Position numbers and translations under genes: made by a program. From Pseudorhodobacter antarcticus (GTDB lineage Bacteria; Pseudomonadota; Alphaproteobacteria; Rhodobacterales; Rhodobacteraceae), in assembly GCA_945860375.1 (NCBI GenBank), contig CAMAQR010000002.1, positions 124,001 to 188,000 on the forward strand: DNA of 64,000 nt. The letters run 5' to 3'. Within the stretch, counting starts at the first letter, position 1. Each line of letters begins with the position of its first letter. Positions 9,653 to 17,959 of the stretch are shown here, piece after piece. The notes beneath the pieces are model-generated. The model was given only the letters and a program-made list of their open reading frames with translations, was not told where the DNA came from and did no database searches.

Positions 9653-10609
9653 TTAACTTTCACCGTCCAGCAGGCGGGTGGCAAGGGTTTCCACAATCGG
9701 CCGCGCCTCTGCTTCGGTCATGCCGGGGCGCAGTTGTGGGTTGTAAAGCATTCGCAGCATCAACTCATCCTGACGGGTCAGCACCGCAAACTCTTCGTCA
9801 TCGTTGAAAATGCTCGGGCGGGCCGCCGGGCTGTCATTGGGCAGGCCCAGACCCTGAGCGATTTCCTCATGAATGCAAGCCAGCCGCATCAGGTCGGGGT
9901 GTTCGGACGGGATGAACACAAAAGCGTGCTCGTAAAGGTTGGTCGCGGAGTCGCTTTGGGTCCAGACAAGGCAATAGGTCGACCGGTCCAGATTGGTGAC
10001 ACCCGACACTTGTGCCGCCGTCAGTTCCGGCAAGGCGGCCTGCAGGGCGGGGCCAAGGGCGCGGCGTTCATCAACGCTGGCGATGTGGATGATGAAATTC
10101 GGGTTGCCATCGGCCAGCCGGATCGACAGCCCGGTCAAGCCCGACAGCCGGGCCAGATATGACCCGATGCGCGCGGTGTCGGTCGCGCGTTTGTCGGCGG
10201 AAACAGATGCGCCAAACCGCAAGCCCACCCGCACCGGGCCCTGCCAGCGGGTCAACTGCATCGGCGCTGTGCTGGCCACGGTGCCGCCAAGTGTGCGATC
10301 ATATTCTTCATACATCGCGATGCGCAAAAAGTTGTTGGCCAGCATGCGGTCGGTGACAGGCGTGTCCACGCCGCCGCCATCGGTGCGCAGCAAACCTTGC
10401 GACAACAGCGCCTGCTGCACCTGCGCAAAATAGGCGCGGTTGGCGGCACTTTCGGGCGTTTCAGGCTGTGCCACCGGGGCCGGGGCATAGGGCAGGGGCC
10501 GCGGTTGTGCCACCGGCCCCGAAGCGGTTGACTGACAAGCGGCCAGCGCCAGCGCCGCCACAAGGGCGGGCAGGCGGTTCAACCCTTTGGCGCGCACGGT
10601 ATTGTTCAT
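9653..10609 (-). CDS. DUF2927 domain lipoprotein
   Basis: A 318-residue exported lipoprotein: the signal peptide ends in the lipobox LAAC (about residues 22-25, in ALVAALALAACQS). The mature protein carries the DUF2927 domain (about 80-300) with the metal-protease-like segment CIHEEIAQGLGLPND (HE at about 246), reminiscent of a zincin helix, followed by SIFNDDEEFAVLTRQDELMLRMLY. A membrane-anchored peptidase is therefore possible but unproven. It sits 3 bases downstream of telA and 33 bases upstream of the SPFH gene, so it belongs to the same transcript and would provide the only extracytoplasmic part of the system. Confidence 0.85.
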   Translation of the reverse strand: MNNTVRAKGLNRLPALVAALALAACQSTASGPVAQPRPLPYAPAPVAQPETPESAANRAYFAQVQQALLSQGLLRTDGGGVDTPVTDRMLANNFLRIAMYEEYDRTLGGTVASTAPMQLTRWQGPVRVGLRFGASVSADKRATDTARIGSYLARLSGLTGLSIRLADGNPNFIIHIASVDERRALGPALQAALPELTAAQVSGVTNLDRSTYCLVWTQSDSATNLYEHAFVFIPSEHPDLMRLACIHEEIAQGLGLPNDSPAARPSIFNDDEEFAVLTRQDELMLRMLYNPQLRPGMTEAEARPIVETLATRLLDGES

Positions 10610-10612
10610 GGA

Positions 10613-11812
10613 TCAGACAGCGCCGCCGACGTTTTCGCCAAGCCCGGTCTTGCGCGCGCGGGCCGAAGCCAGCGTGTCGCGCAGGTCATGCTCCATCTTG
10701 ATCAACTCTGCTTCGGCAGCGGCACGGCGGATCTTGCCCTCATCGGCAATGGCAAGGCTTTCCTCGATCGTCGCCAGCAGAGTCGCATTGGCCTTTTGCA
10801 CCGATTCAATGTCGAACACCCCGCGCTCCATCTCGGTGCGCACGATCTTGTTGGCCTCTTTCAGGTTGTCGGCGTTGGCGGTCAGCAGTTCGTTGGTCAG
10901 ATCATTGGCATCGCGGATCGCCTCGGCGGCCTCTTTGCTGCGCTGAATGGTGACGGCCTGCGCCAGTTGGGTTTCCCACAATGGCACGGTGTTCATCAGG
11001 GTCGAGTTGATCTTGCCGACCAAGGATTTGTCGTTTTCCTGCACCAGACGGATCGAGGGCAGCGATTGCATTGTCACCTGACGCGTCAGCTTCAGATCAT
11101 GGACCCGACGTTCCAGATCATCGCGGGCCGAGCGCAGATCGCGCAATTCCTGCGCGCGTTTCATGCCATCGGCCTCGGGCGCGGTTTTGACAGCCGCCTC
11201 TTTGGCGGGAATGTCGTTGGCGTCAATGTCCTTCAGCTTGGCCTCACCCGCCGCGATATAAAGGCCCAATTCGTCGTAAAAGGTCAGGGTCTTGGCATAA
11301 AGGATGTCCAGACTTTTGATGTCTTTCAGCAAGGCGGTTTCATGAACCAGCAGGTTTTCCGTGACCTTGTCGATCTGGGTCTGCACCTGTTCATACCGCG
11401 CGATGAATTCGGCAAGCGGGGCGGCGTGTCCGGTCAGCCATTCCCACCAGCTTTGCTTGCGATTCACGTCCAACTCTTCGCCCGAAAAACCGCGAATGGT
11501 GGACACGATTTCGCGCAAGCTGTCGCCCGCCGGGCCGACATCCTTGTTCTTCACGCCCTGCAGCATTTCTTGCGAAATCACCTGCAATTCGGCCTGTGCG
11601 CCCGACCCGAAAGAGATGATCGACTGGGTGTTGTGCAAGTCGATTTCCGCCATGCGCTTGCGGATGTCTTCGGCCATGGGAGCGGGTGCCACCTCCAGCG
11701 CCACAATCTCACGCCCCGGTTCGGGCAGGATCATCGCGGTGACTTTTTCAACTTCGGCCAAAGTGGTGGCGGCGGCGGCGCGGATGTCTTCGGTCATGGG
11801 GTTCTCACTCAT
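10613..11812 (-). CDS. TelA-family 'toxic anion resistance' protein
   Basis: A 399-residue, mostly alpha-helical coiled-coil protein of the TelA/KlaA family (PF05816). Visible family blocks are QSIISFGSGAQAELQ (about 43), FARYEQVQTQIDKV-type helices in the middle, LYAKTLTFYDELGLYIAAGE (about 175) and a C-terminal ETQLAQAVTIQRSKEAAEAI (about 285). No membrane helix or enzyme motif is seen. The family is linked to tellurite and envelope-stress resistance, and is typically encoded beside XpaC, as here. A second in-frame ATG five codons in (MTEDIRAAA) could be the true start; no convincing ribosome site favours either. Confidence 0.92.
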   Translation of the reverse strand: MSENPMTEDIRAAAATTLAEVEKVTAMILPEPGREIVALEVAPAPMAEDIRKRMAEIDLHNTQSIISFGSGAQAELQVISQEMLQGVKNKDVGPAGDSLREIVSTIRGFSGEELDVNRKQSWWEWLTGHAAPLAEFIARYEQVQTQIDKVTENLLVHETALLKDIKSLDILYAKTLTFYDELGLYIAAGEAKLKDIDANDIPAKEAAVKTAPEADGMKRAQELRDLRSARDDLERRVHDLKLTRQVTMQSLPSIRLVQENDKSLVGKINSTLMNTVPLWETQLAQAVTIQRSKEAAEAIRDANDLTNELLTANADNLKEANKIVRTEMERGVFDIESVQKANATLLATIEESLAIADEGKIRRAAAEAELIKMEHDLRDTLASARARKTGLGENVGGAV

Positions 11813-11835
11813 TCAAATGGGGCAAAGGGGTAATA

Positions 11836-12717
11836 TCAGGTTTCCAGTTTCAGCCGGTCACGTAACACCTGAATTTCAACATCCAAATCGGTGTGGCTGC
11901 CCGACAGCAACGACTGCGTTCGCTGGGCAAAAGTGGTTTCCAGATCGGCCAGAAGCGCTTCATAATCGGTGCGAATTTTGGGGTTGCGCGCCCGAGCGTA
12001 GGCATCGGCAAACTTGACCGTCGCGTCGCGCGCGCCCATCAAATAGACTGACAAATACTTGCGCGCCGCCGTCAGATCGCCGGGATCACCTTCGACCGTG
12101 CGGAACAATCCGCGCGCGATGGTGGCAAATGTCTCGATCCGGGCTTCCAGCACGCGGTCGTTTGCGCGTAAAATGGCGTCTATCATGCCAGCCAGCAGCG
12201 CCTCGGCCTCGTCCACAGCGCGGGCGACTCGTTGCACTTGAAAATCATCGACGCCCTCCATGCCCTTGTTCGCCATCGGGTCCAGCCCGAACGCGCCAAG
12301 GTGCAGGGCGGTTCCGGCAATGCCGAACAGGATCGGATACAAAAGCCCCGGCTGCGCCATCATGCCGCCAATCACCAAAGCCACCCCCGTCAGCACCGCA
12401 CCAAACAGCTTGCGCGGTATCGCGGGTTTGCGGGCGACCTTACGCTCGTCATAGGCGAATTGCGCGCGGATGCCGTCACGGGTCAACCAAGCCGCCAGCA
12501 TCAGCACCGCCGCTGCCGACAGGCCAAGGATCAGCGTGCGCGGCTCACCCCGCAGGCCATTGATCGCAAAGAGGATGGGCAAAAAGAAGAGCGCCGCTGG
12601 CCGCCCGTCGCGTTTGCGCGGTGCAACCGCCCGAATGGCAGGCGGATGGTCGGTTTGTGGGCCCGCATCGGTGCGGGCATTGTCGGGGCTGAATTCCCCG
12701 CCAAAACGCTGTGCCAT
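11836..12717 (-). CDS. XpaC-like protein (5-bromo-4-chloroindolyl phosphate hydrolysis family)
   Basis: A 293-residue membrane protein. Two pairs of hydrophobic helices fill the N-terminal third (PAALFFLPILFAINGL, ILGLSAAAVLMLAAWL, LFGAVLTGVALVIGGMM, LLYPILFGIAGTALHL), followed by a soluble helical domain (about 145-290) typical of XpaC. XpaC and TelA genes co-occur widely; here telA follows after 23 bases. The start is set at the ATG at 12717 with GGAG upstream and overlapping the stop of a 27-codon ORF (TGATG). The family name describes a historical phenotype and not a shown activity. Confidence 0.85.
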   Translation of the reverse strand: MAQRFGGEFSPDNARTDAGPQTDHPPAIRAVAPRKRDGRPAALFFLPILFAINGLRGEPRTLILGLSAAAVLMLAAWLTRDGIRAQFAYDERKVARKPAIPRKLFGAVLTGVALVIGGMMAQPGLLYPILFGIAGTALHLGAFGLDPMANKGMEGVDDFQVQRVARAVDEAEALLAGMIDAILRANDRVLEARIETFATIARGLFRTVEGDPGDLTAARKYLSVYLMGARDATVKFADAYARARNPKIRTDYEALLADLETTFAQRTQSLLSGSHTDLDVEIQVLRDRLKLET

Positions 12718-12800
12718 CAGGCGGCTCCACTTACGGCGACATAAACGATCAACGCCAGCAACATCAAAAACGATACGGTCTGCAAAGATCTTGCGGACAT
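12717..12800 (-). CDS. 27-residue single-helix membrane peptide heading the XpaC-TelA-SPFH operon
   Basis: A very short ORF that starts at an ATG at 12800 behind a strong ribosome site (GGAGGGG) and ends in TGA overlapping the ATG of the XpaC-like gene. The peptide begins MSARSLQTVS and continues as one uninterrupted hydrophobic helix (FLMLLALIVYVAVSG) ending in AA. A TATAGT -10-like box lies about 37 bases upstream (plus-strand 12837-12842). The strong ribosome site, coupled stop/start and hydrophobic core all support translation; it could be a small membrane subunit or a coupling leader. Confidence 0.6.
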   Translation of the reverse strand: MSARSLQTVSFLMLLALIVYVAVSGAA

Positions 12801-12891
12801 GACCCCTCCGCGCCCGAGTGATCCGGGAACGCCTCAACTATAGGCACGGCTTTGCATTCCTGCCAGTGGGCAGAGCGGGAATTCGCCGGGA

Positions 12892-14037
12892 TTATTCCCC
12901 CCTCTTGGGCCGTGGTCCGGGCTTGCCGCGGTAGGGTGTGGCGCTGCGCGGTGCGGCAGGGGTGTTGCGCGCCTTTGGTGCTGTGGCTTTCAGCCTGCCC
13001 GCACCCGCGAAAGGCTTGTCGCCCATGGGTTTCTTCCCCATCGGCGCGCGTGGTTTGGTGGTGACGGCGTCCCAGGCGTCGGCCGATTCCTTGATCCCAG
13101 CGCCGGGTTTGCCACGCACAACCCGCGTCGCCGGACGCGGCCCATCGGCACGGGGTGACACAGTGCGGGCGGTTTCGGACTTGGTGCCCGTGGCAGTGCG
13201 GCTGGCAGCTGCCCCACGCGGCGCGCGCACGACTTTGCGCGGTGCGTCATCCTCGGGTGTGCGGCCTTCGCCCAATTGATCGCGCAAAACCTTGCCCTTG
13301 ACCTCTTCCACCTGACCCGGTTGCAGATCGCCCAGACGAAACGGGCCATAGCTGACCCGGATCAGCCGGTTCACTGTCAGGTTGATCGCGTTCAGCGCCC
13401 GGCGGATTTCGCGGTTCTTGCCTTCGCGCAGACCCACCGTCAGCCAGGCGTTGGCGCCCTGAATGCGGTCCAGAATGACGATCATCGGCTGAAAGCGCTC
13501 GCCGTCCACTTCGATCCCCTTGCGCAGGGGTTCAAGATCTGGATCGGTCGGGTTGCCGTTGATCCGCACCCGGTATTTGCGCAGCCAGCCTGTCGAGGGC
13601 AGTTCCAACCGCCGCTTCAGCGCGCCGTCGTTGGTCAACAGCAGCAGCCCTTCGGAGTTCAGATCGAGCCGTCCGACGGACATCACCCGTGGCAATTCCT
13701 CGGGAAGGTTGTCAAACACTGTCTCGCGGCCCTTTTCGTCGGACTCTGATGTCACCAACCCGTCGGGCTTGTAATACAGCCACAACCGCGCCTGTTCCGG
13801 TTCGCCCACCAATTCACCGCGCACGGTGATGCTGTCTTTGGCGGTGACGTTCAGCGCGGGCGAGGTGATGACCTTGCCGTTCACCGAAACCTCACCCAGT
13901 TCGATCATCCGTTCGGCCTCACGGCGCGAGGCGATGCCGGCGCGCGACAGCACTTTGGCGATGCGGTCGCCTTCGGGTGCCGTTGATTTGGGGGCGGCGA
14001 TTTTGGAAGACTTGGCGGGGGTTGTCTTTTCGGCCAT
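12892..14037 (-). CDS. RsuA/RluB-family rRNA pseudouridine synthase with long basic tail
   Basis: A 381-residue enzyme that isomerises a uridine in rRNA. An N-terminal S4 RNA-binding domain (RIAKVLSRAGIASRREAERM, about 22-75) precedes the catalytic domain with the family motif GRLDLNSEGLLLLTNDG (about 120), whose aspartate is the catalytic residue. From about residue 255 to the end the chain is a low-complexity Arg/Lys/Pro/Ala tail, as in RluB proteins. The ATG at 14037 is preferred over one three codons upstream because GAAGGA sits 8 bases before it. It is divergent from tadA. Confidence 0.92.
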   Translation of the reverse strand: MAEKTTPAKSSKIAAPKSTAPEGDRIAKVLSRAGIASRREAERMIELGEVSVNGKVITSPALNVTAKDSITVRGELVGEPEQARLWLYYKPDGLVTSESDEKGRETVFDNLPEELPRVMSVGRLDLNSEGLLLLTNDGALKRRLELPSTGWLRKYRVRINGNPTDPDLEPLRKGIEVDGERFQPMIVILDRIQGANAWLTVGLREGKNREIRRALNAINLTVNRLIRVSYGPFRLGDLQPGQVEEVKGKVLRDQLGEGRTPEDDAPRKVVRAPRGAAASRTATGTKSETARTVSPRADGPRPATRVVRGKPGAGIKESADAWDAVTTKPRAPMGKKPMGDKPFAGAGRLKATAPKARNTPAAPRSATPYRGKPGPRPKRGE

Positions 14038-14137
14038 AGCAGGCATCCTTCAAAGGGCGGGGGCGCGCGGCATGCGGGCCATGTGTGCAGAGTATTCGGT
14101 CACAGGGGCGGGAACAAGCTTGGTCTTTCGGTCGTTC

Positions 14138-14566
14138 ATGCAGTCTGCACTGGATCAGGCGCTTTTGGCCTCCCTGCGCGGTGAGGTGCCGGTGGGCGCT
14201 GTGATCGTGCATCAGGGCCAGATCGTCGCCGCCGCTGGCAACCGCACGCGCGAGTTGTGCGATCCGACCGCCCATGCCGAGGTGCTGGCGATCCGCGCCG
14301 CTTGTGTTGTTGCCGGGTCCGAGCGCCTTCCGGGGCATGACTTGTACGTCACGCTGGAACCCTGCCCAATTTGCGCTGGAACCATCGCCGCCGCCCGGAT
14401 TGCGCGGCTGTATTACGGCGCTGCTGATCCGAAATCCGGCGGCGTTGCCCATGGCGCGCGGGTGTTCTCGCACCCTCAATGCCATCATGTGCCCGAGGTT
14501 TATGATGGCATCGCGGGGGCCGAGGCCGAGGCGCTGTTGAAAGATTTCTTCGCCACCAAACGCTGA
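14138..14566 (+). CDS. tadA: tRNA-specific adenosine deaminase
   Basis: A 142-residue zinc deaminase that converts A34 to inosine in tRNA-Arg(ACG). The cytidine-deaminase-like signature is intact: HAE (DPTAHAEVLAIRAA, about 44-57) with the catalytic glutamate, and TLEPCPICAGTIAAARI (about 72-88) supplying two zinc-ligand cysteines. The C-terminal GGVAHGARVFSHPQCHH is typical of alphaproteobacterial TadA. The frame is open far upstream, into the divergent pseudouridine synthase, so the ATG at 14138 was chosen by length and alignment of the N-terminal helix (SALDQALLASLRGEVPVGAV). Confidence 0.92.
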   Translation: MQSALDQALLASLRGEVPVGAVIVHQGQIVAAAGNRTRELCDPTAHAEVLAIRAACVVAGSERLPGHDLYVTLEPCPICAGTIAAARIARLYYGAADPKSGGVAHGARVFSHPQCHHVPEVYDGIAGAEAEALLKDFFATKR

Positions 14567-14690
14567 ACCCCGGCTGTGGCGCGGCGGGCACAATCTGCGG
14601 CGTCATTTTGGTGGCGCGATTTCTGACCTTTGGAAATTGAGGCTTCGGTGTATGATCAGGGTCAACAACGCAATCATGGAGGGCGTCCGA

Positions 14691-14774
14691 ATGACCAATA
14701 TTCACACCCTTGATCGCTGTATCGGGCTTTGCGGCGCTTTGACCGCCACGTGCCGCCGGGTTTCCCGGCACTAG
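14691..14774 (+). CDS. Possible 27-residue cysteine/arginine-containing peptide
   Basis: A short ORF with a good ribosome site (GGAGGGCG, 6 bases before ATG) encoding a peptide that begins MTNIHTLDRCIGLCGAL and ends TATCRRVSRH. Three cysteines and a basic end are notable. The last codons overlap a hairpin, GTGCC...GGG TTT CCC GGCAC (14750-14771), so it might be a leader peptide with an attenuator. It is too short to prove by sequence alone. The remaining bases between tadA and 14912 show nothing else. Confidence 0.35.
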   Translation: MTNIHTLDRCIGLCGALTATCRRVSRH

Positions 14775-14911
14775 CATCGGCTGGGCCATCTGCTCCGCTT
14801 TCCGTTTCATCCCAACGCCACCCGGTCAGTCCGCGCCCCGCGCTGATGTGGCCCGTCCGATCTTTCCTACAGAGGGGCCAGTCTGTCTGCGGGCAACGGC
14901 CAATGTGACAC

Positions 14912-15130
14912 ATGAATGCTGTTCTGAATTCCGACCAAACCGGGGTCAAAGCCGATTTGGAAACTCTGATGGCCGAGCATGGCGTCTGGCCAACCCTGCG
15001 CGCCGCTTTGGGTCTTGCCCTGCGACGGCCCGAGAAACTGGTCCTGCCGCATGATCTGTCACCGCATCTGCGCCGCGATCTGGCGCTGCAAGAACCGGAA
15101 GCGGGGCGCAAGTATTGGGAACTGCGGTGA
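14912..15130 (+). CDS. Small DUF1127-like protein
   Basis: A 72-residue hypothetical protein. The middle helix (ADLETLMAEHGVWPTLRAAL) and the C-terminal HLRRDLALQEPEAGRKYWEL resemble the small Rhodobacterales proteins with a DUF1127-style 'hLRRDhGL' end, which are often RNA-related regulators. No strong ribosome site is visible before the ATG. It ends one base before the convergent stop of the UPF0173 hydrolase. Function unknown. Confidence 0.6.
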   Translation: MNAVLNSDQTGVKADLETLMAEHGVWPTLRAALGLALRRPEKLVLPHDLSPHLRRDLALQEPEAGRKYWELR

Positions 15131-15131
15131 C

Positions 15132-15824
15132 CTAAAGGGTGATCGGCTGCATCACCTGCGGCTCGATCACTGTCACGCCGGGCAGGCCATCGGCCAGCAC
15201 AGTCGCCTCCTGCGCCAGCGCCGGGAAGGTGCGGTAATGGCAGGGGATCACTGTCTTGAAGGCGAAATACTTGCGCGCCGCATAGGCCGCGCGGGCCATG
15301 TCCATGGTGTAATGGCCACCACAGGACAGGATGCCGATGTCGGGCGCGTGGTATTCCCCCATCCACGCCATATCGGCCATGATGTCGGTGTCGCCCGAGA
15401 TATAGATGGTATGGCCCTCACCGGCGATCATGAACCCTGCTTCGGAGCCGGCGTAGATCGGTCCGTCCGGGCCAGTCACGCTTGAGGAATGGCAGGCGTT
15501 CACCAGCGTTACCTTGGCGCCGTTGAGATCGACGGTGCCGCCCTTGTTGAAACCGACCCCCTTGATGCCATCGCGGGCGGTGTACCAGCTGATCAGATCG
15601 TAAATCCCCACCACCGGGATATCGAGGTCTTTGGCGATGGTCAGCGCGTCGCCCACGTGGTCGCTGTGGCCGTGGGTCAGCAGAACATGCGTGGCGCCGT
15701 GCAAGGCTGCGGCGCGCGCCTTTGAAGGGAACATCGGGTTGCCGGTCAGCCATGGGTCCACCAGCAGCACCGCGCCTTCGATTTCGATGCGAAAGCCTGA
15801 ATGGCCCAACCAGATGATCTGCAT
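15132..15824 (-). CDS. UPF0173 metal-dependent hydrolase (metallo-beta-lactamase fold)
   Basis: A 230-residue cytoplasmic hydrolase. The metal-binding motif LTHGHSDHVGD (HxHxDH, about 49-59) is intact, as are further ligands in NACHSSS (His about 111), SGDTDI (Asp about 144) and the terminal VIPCHYRTFP (His about 197). Start MQIIWLGHSGFRIE and length match the UPF0173 family exactly. Substrate is unknown for the family. A ribosome site AAAGGGGAACG precedes the ATG. It is probably monocistronic and shares its upstream region with gatC. Confidence 0.92.
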   Translation of the reverse strand: MQIIWLGHSGFRIEIEGAVLLVDPWLTGNPMFPSKARAAALHGATHVLLTHGHSDHVGDALTIAKDLDIPVVGIYDLISWYTARDGIKGVGFNKGGTVDLNGAKVTLVNACHSSSVTGPDGPIYAGSEAGFMIAGEGHTIYISGDTDIMADMAWMGEYHAPDIGILSCGGHYTMDMARAAYAARKYFAFKTVIPCHYRTFPALAQEATVLADGLPGVTVIEPQVMQPITL

Positions 15825-16148
15825 GGCGTTCCCCTTTATCTATCGCGCAAAGTTTAGCCCGGGGCTGGTGTTTGTCAAAGCAGTTAGAGCCGGTCCCAAC
15901 TTGGGACTTTATATAAAGCATTTAATATCAATGGTTTGGGGTGGCGAAATTAGGGATTTGTTAAGGTTTGGACCGGATGGCTTGGGGCGATGTGCGGGGC
16001 GGGGCGGGTTGGGGATAAGGTGGGGCTGACTTTCAAGAGAGATTTCAGCCCACCCAATGCCACTGTGGGCGCGTCAACCCCGCCCGACACCTTGCGGCCC
16101 CGTGGCCCTGCGGGTAAACGTGGCGCGATCATTTTGCGGAGAACCCCC
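15825..16148. other. Intergenic region between the UPF0173 hydrolase and gatC
   Basis: This 324-base divergent region contains an AT-rich repeat (15891-15971, listed separately) and, further right, the GGAG ribosome site of gatC (about 16137). The plus frame is open through much of it in line with gatC, but the translated peptide is proline/arginine-rich and lacks homology to GatC, so it is treated as untranslated. Confidence 0.6.
15891..15971 (+). repeat. 81-base dispersed repeat beginning with palindrome GTCCCAACTTGGGAC (copy A)
   Basis: Aligns without gaps over 81 bases with 52368-52448. Shared blocks are CGGTCCCAACTYGGGAC, ATCAATRG, GGGT and the final TTAA..TTTGG. The leading 15-mer is a perfect palindrome. 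The element is AT-rich compared with its surroundings and lies upstream of gatC. Confidence 0.65.
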
Positions 16149-16436
16149 ATGTCCATCGACATCGACACGGCGCGCAAGGTCGCCAAACTGGCGCGCATCC
16201 GCGTCGACGAGGCGCATTTGCCGAAACTGGCCGAGCAATTGTCGGGCATCCTTGGCTTTATGGAGCAGTTGAACGAGGTCAACGTCGATGGCATCGAACC
16301 CATGGTGTCGGTGACGCCGATGCGGCTGGCGCGGCGGGCTGATGTGGTGACGGATGGCAACATTCAGGGCGCGATTCTGAAAAATGCGCCCGATGCGCGC
16401 GAAGGGTTTTTTGCAGTGCCGAAGGTGGTGGAATGA
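16149..16436 (+). CDS. gatC: Aspartyl/glutamyl-tRNA amidotransferase subunit C
   Basis: A 95-residue subunit of the GatCAB complex, which amidates Glu-tRNA(Gln) and/or Asp-tRNA(Asn). It has the typical start [21 protein letters not shown] and the C-terminal belt that wraps GatA ([19 protein letters not shown]). Length is normal. The ATG at 16149 follows GCGGAGAACCCCC. Its end overlaps gatA by four bases (ATGA), implying translational coupling. gatB is not in the window. Confidence 0.96.
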   Translation: MSIDIDTARKVAKLARIRVDEAHLPKLAEQLSGILGFMEQLNEVNVDGIEPMVSVTPMRLARRADVVTDGNIQGAILKNAPDAREGFFAVPKVVE

Positions 16437-17926
16437 GCGCGAATACCTGGACCATAGCCGCCGCGCGCGATGCGCTGCGCAAGGGTGACATCACGGCGGT
16501 CGATCTGACCATGTCTTGCCTGACGGCGATTGACGCGGGCGACGCCTTGAATGCGTTTGTGCATAAAACCCCAGAGATTGCGCTGGAGCAGGCGCGGGCG
16601 GCGGATGTGCGGCTGGCGGATTGCAGAAAGTCGGGCGGCGATGCGCCGGGGCTGTGCGGGATTCCGTTGGGGATCAAGGACTTGTTCTGCACCAAGGGCG
16701 TGCCGTCGCAGGCGGCGTCGCGTATTCTGGCGGGATTCAAGCCCGAGTACGAGTCGACGGTGACGACCAAGCTGTTCGGCGATGGCGCGGTGATGCTGGG
16801 CAAGCTGAACATGGATGAGTTTGCCATGGGGTCCAGCAACGAGTCGTCTTGCTATGGCAATGTGATCAACCCTTGGAAGGTTGACGCGCGCGATCTGACG
16901 CCGGGCGGATCGTCTGGCGGGTCGGCGGCTGCGGTGGCGGCAGACCTGTGTCTGGGTGCGACGGGGACGGACACCGGCGGGTCGATCCGGCAGCCTGCGG
17001 CGTTCACCGGCATTGTCGGCATCAAGCCGACTTATGGCCGCGTCAGCCGTTGGGGCGTGGTGGCCTTTGCCTCTTCGTTGGATCAGGCCGGACCGATGAC
17101 CAAATCGGTGCGCGATGCCGCGATCTTTCTGCAGTCGATGGCCGGGCATGACCCGAAGGACAGCACCTCGGCGCAACTCGCCGTGCCCGATTTCGAAGCG
17201 GCGCTGACCGGCGACATTCGCGGACAAAAGATCGGCATCCCGCGCGAATACCGCATGGACGGCATGCCCGCCGAGATTGAGGCGCTTTGGGCGCAGGGCG
17301 TGGCGATGCTGAAAGACGCGGGGGCCGAGATTGTCGATATCTCCTTGCCCCACACCAAATACGCTTTGCCCGCCTATTATGTGATTGCGCCCGCCGAGGC
17401 GTCTTCGAACCTCGCCCGCTATGACGGGGTGCGCTATGGCCACCGCGCCAAGCTGGCGGCAGGCGATGGCATTACGGAAATGTATGAAAAGACCCGCGCC
17501 GAAGGCTTTGGCGCGGAAGTGCAGCGCCGGATCATGGTCGGCACCTATGTGCTGTCGGCGGGGTTTTATGACGCCTATTACAACCGCGCCCGCAAGGTGC
17601 GCGCCCTGATCAAGCGCGATTTCGAGCTGGCCTTCGCCGACGGAGTCGATGCGATCCTGACGCCTGCAACGCCGTCTTCGGCATTCGGTCTGGGTGAAAT
17701 GGCCAATGCCGACCCGGTTGAGATGTATTTGAACGACGTTTTCACCGTCACCGTGAACCTTGCCGGGTTGCCCGGTGTGGCGGTTCCGGTGGGTCTGGAT
17801 GCCAAGGGCTTGCCGATGGGGCTGCAATTGATCGGGCGGCCTTGGGATGAGGGCGGTCTGCTCAATCACGCCTATGTGCTGGAGCGGGCTGCGGGCTTTG
17901 TGGCCAAGCCGGACAAATGGTGGTAG
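16433..17926 (+). CDS. gatA: Aspartyl/glutamyl-tRNA amidotransferase subunit A
   Basis: A 497-residue amidase-signature enzyme that supplies ammonia from glutamine in GatCAB. The Ser-cisSer-Lys triad is visible: lysine in [14 protein letters not shown] (about 78), serines in [17 protein letters not shown] (about 155-160) and the nucleophile region [16 protein letters not shown] (about 180). The GatA-specific [16 protein letters not shown] block is present at about 425. The gene overlaps gatC. An unrelated lipoprotein gene follows after 33 bases. Confidence 0.97.
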   Translation: MSANTWTIAAARDALRKGDITAVDLTMSCLTAIDAGDALNAFVHKTPEIALEQARAADVRLADCRKSGGDAPGLCGIPLGIKDLFCTKGVPSQAASRILAGFKPEYESTVTTKLFGDGAVMLGKLNMDEFAMGSSNESSCYGNVINPWKVDARDLTPGGSSGGSAAAVAADLCLGATGTDTGGSIRQPAAFTGIVGIKPTYGRVSRWGVVAFASSLDQAGPMTKSVRDAAIFLQSMAGHDPKDSTSAQLAVPDFEAALTGDIRGQKIGIPREYRMDGMPAEIEALWAQGVAMLKDAGAEIVDISLPHTKYALPAYYVIAPAEASSNLARYDGVRYGHRAKLAAGDGITEMYEKTRAEGFGAEVQRRIMVGTYVLSAGFYDAYYNRARKVRALIKRDFELAFADGVDAILTPATPSSAFGLGEMANADPVEMYLNDVFTVTVNLAGLPGVAVPVGLDAKGLPMGLQLIGRPWDEGGLLNHAYVLERAAGFVAKPDKWW

Positions 17927-17959
17927 TGGGCGGAAAATGACAAAATGCCGAGGCTGACA

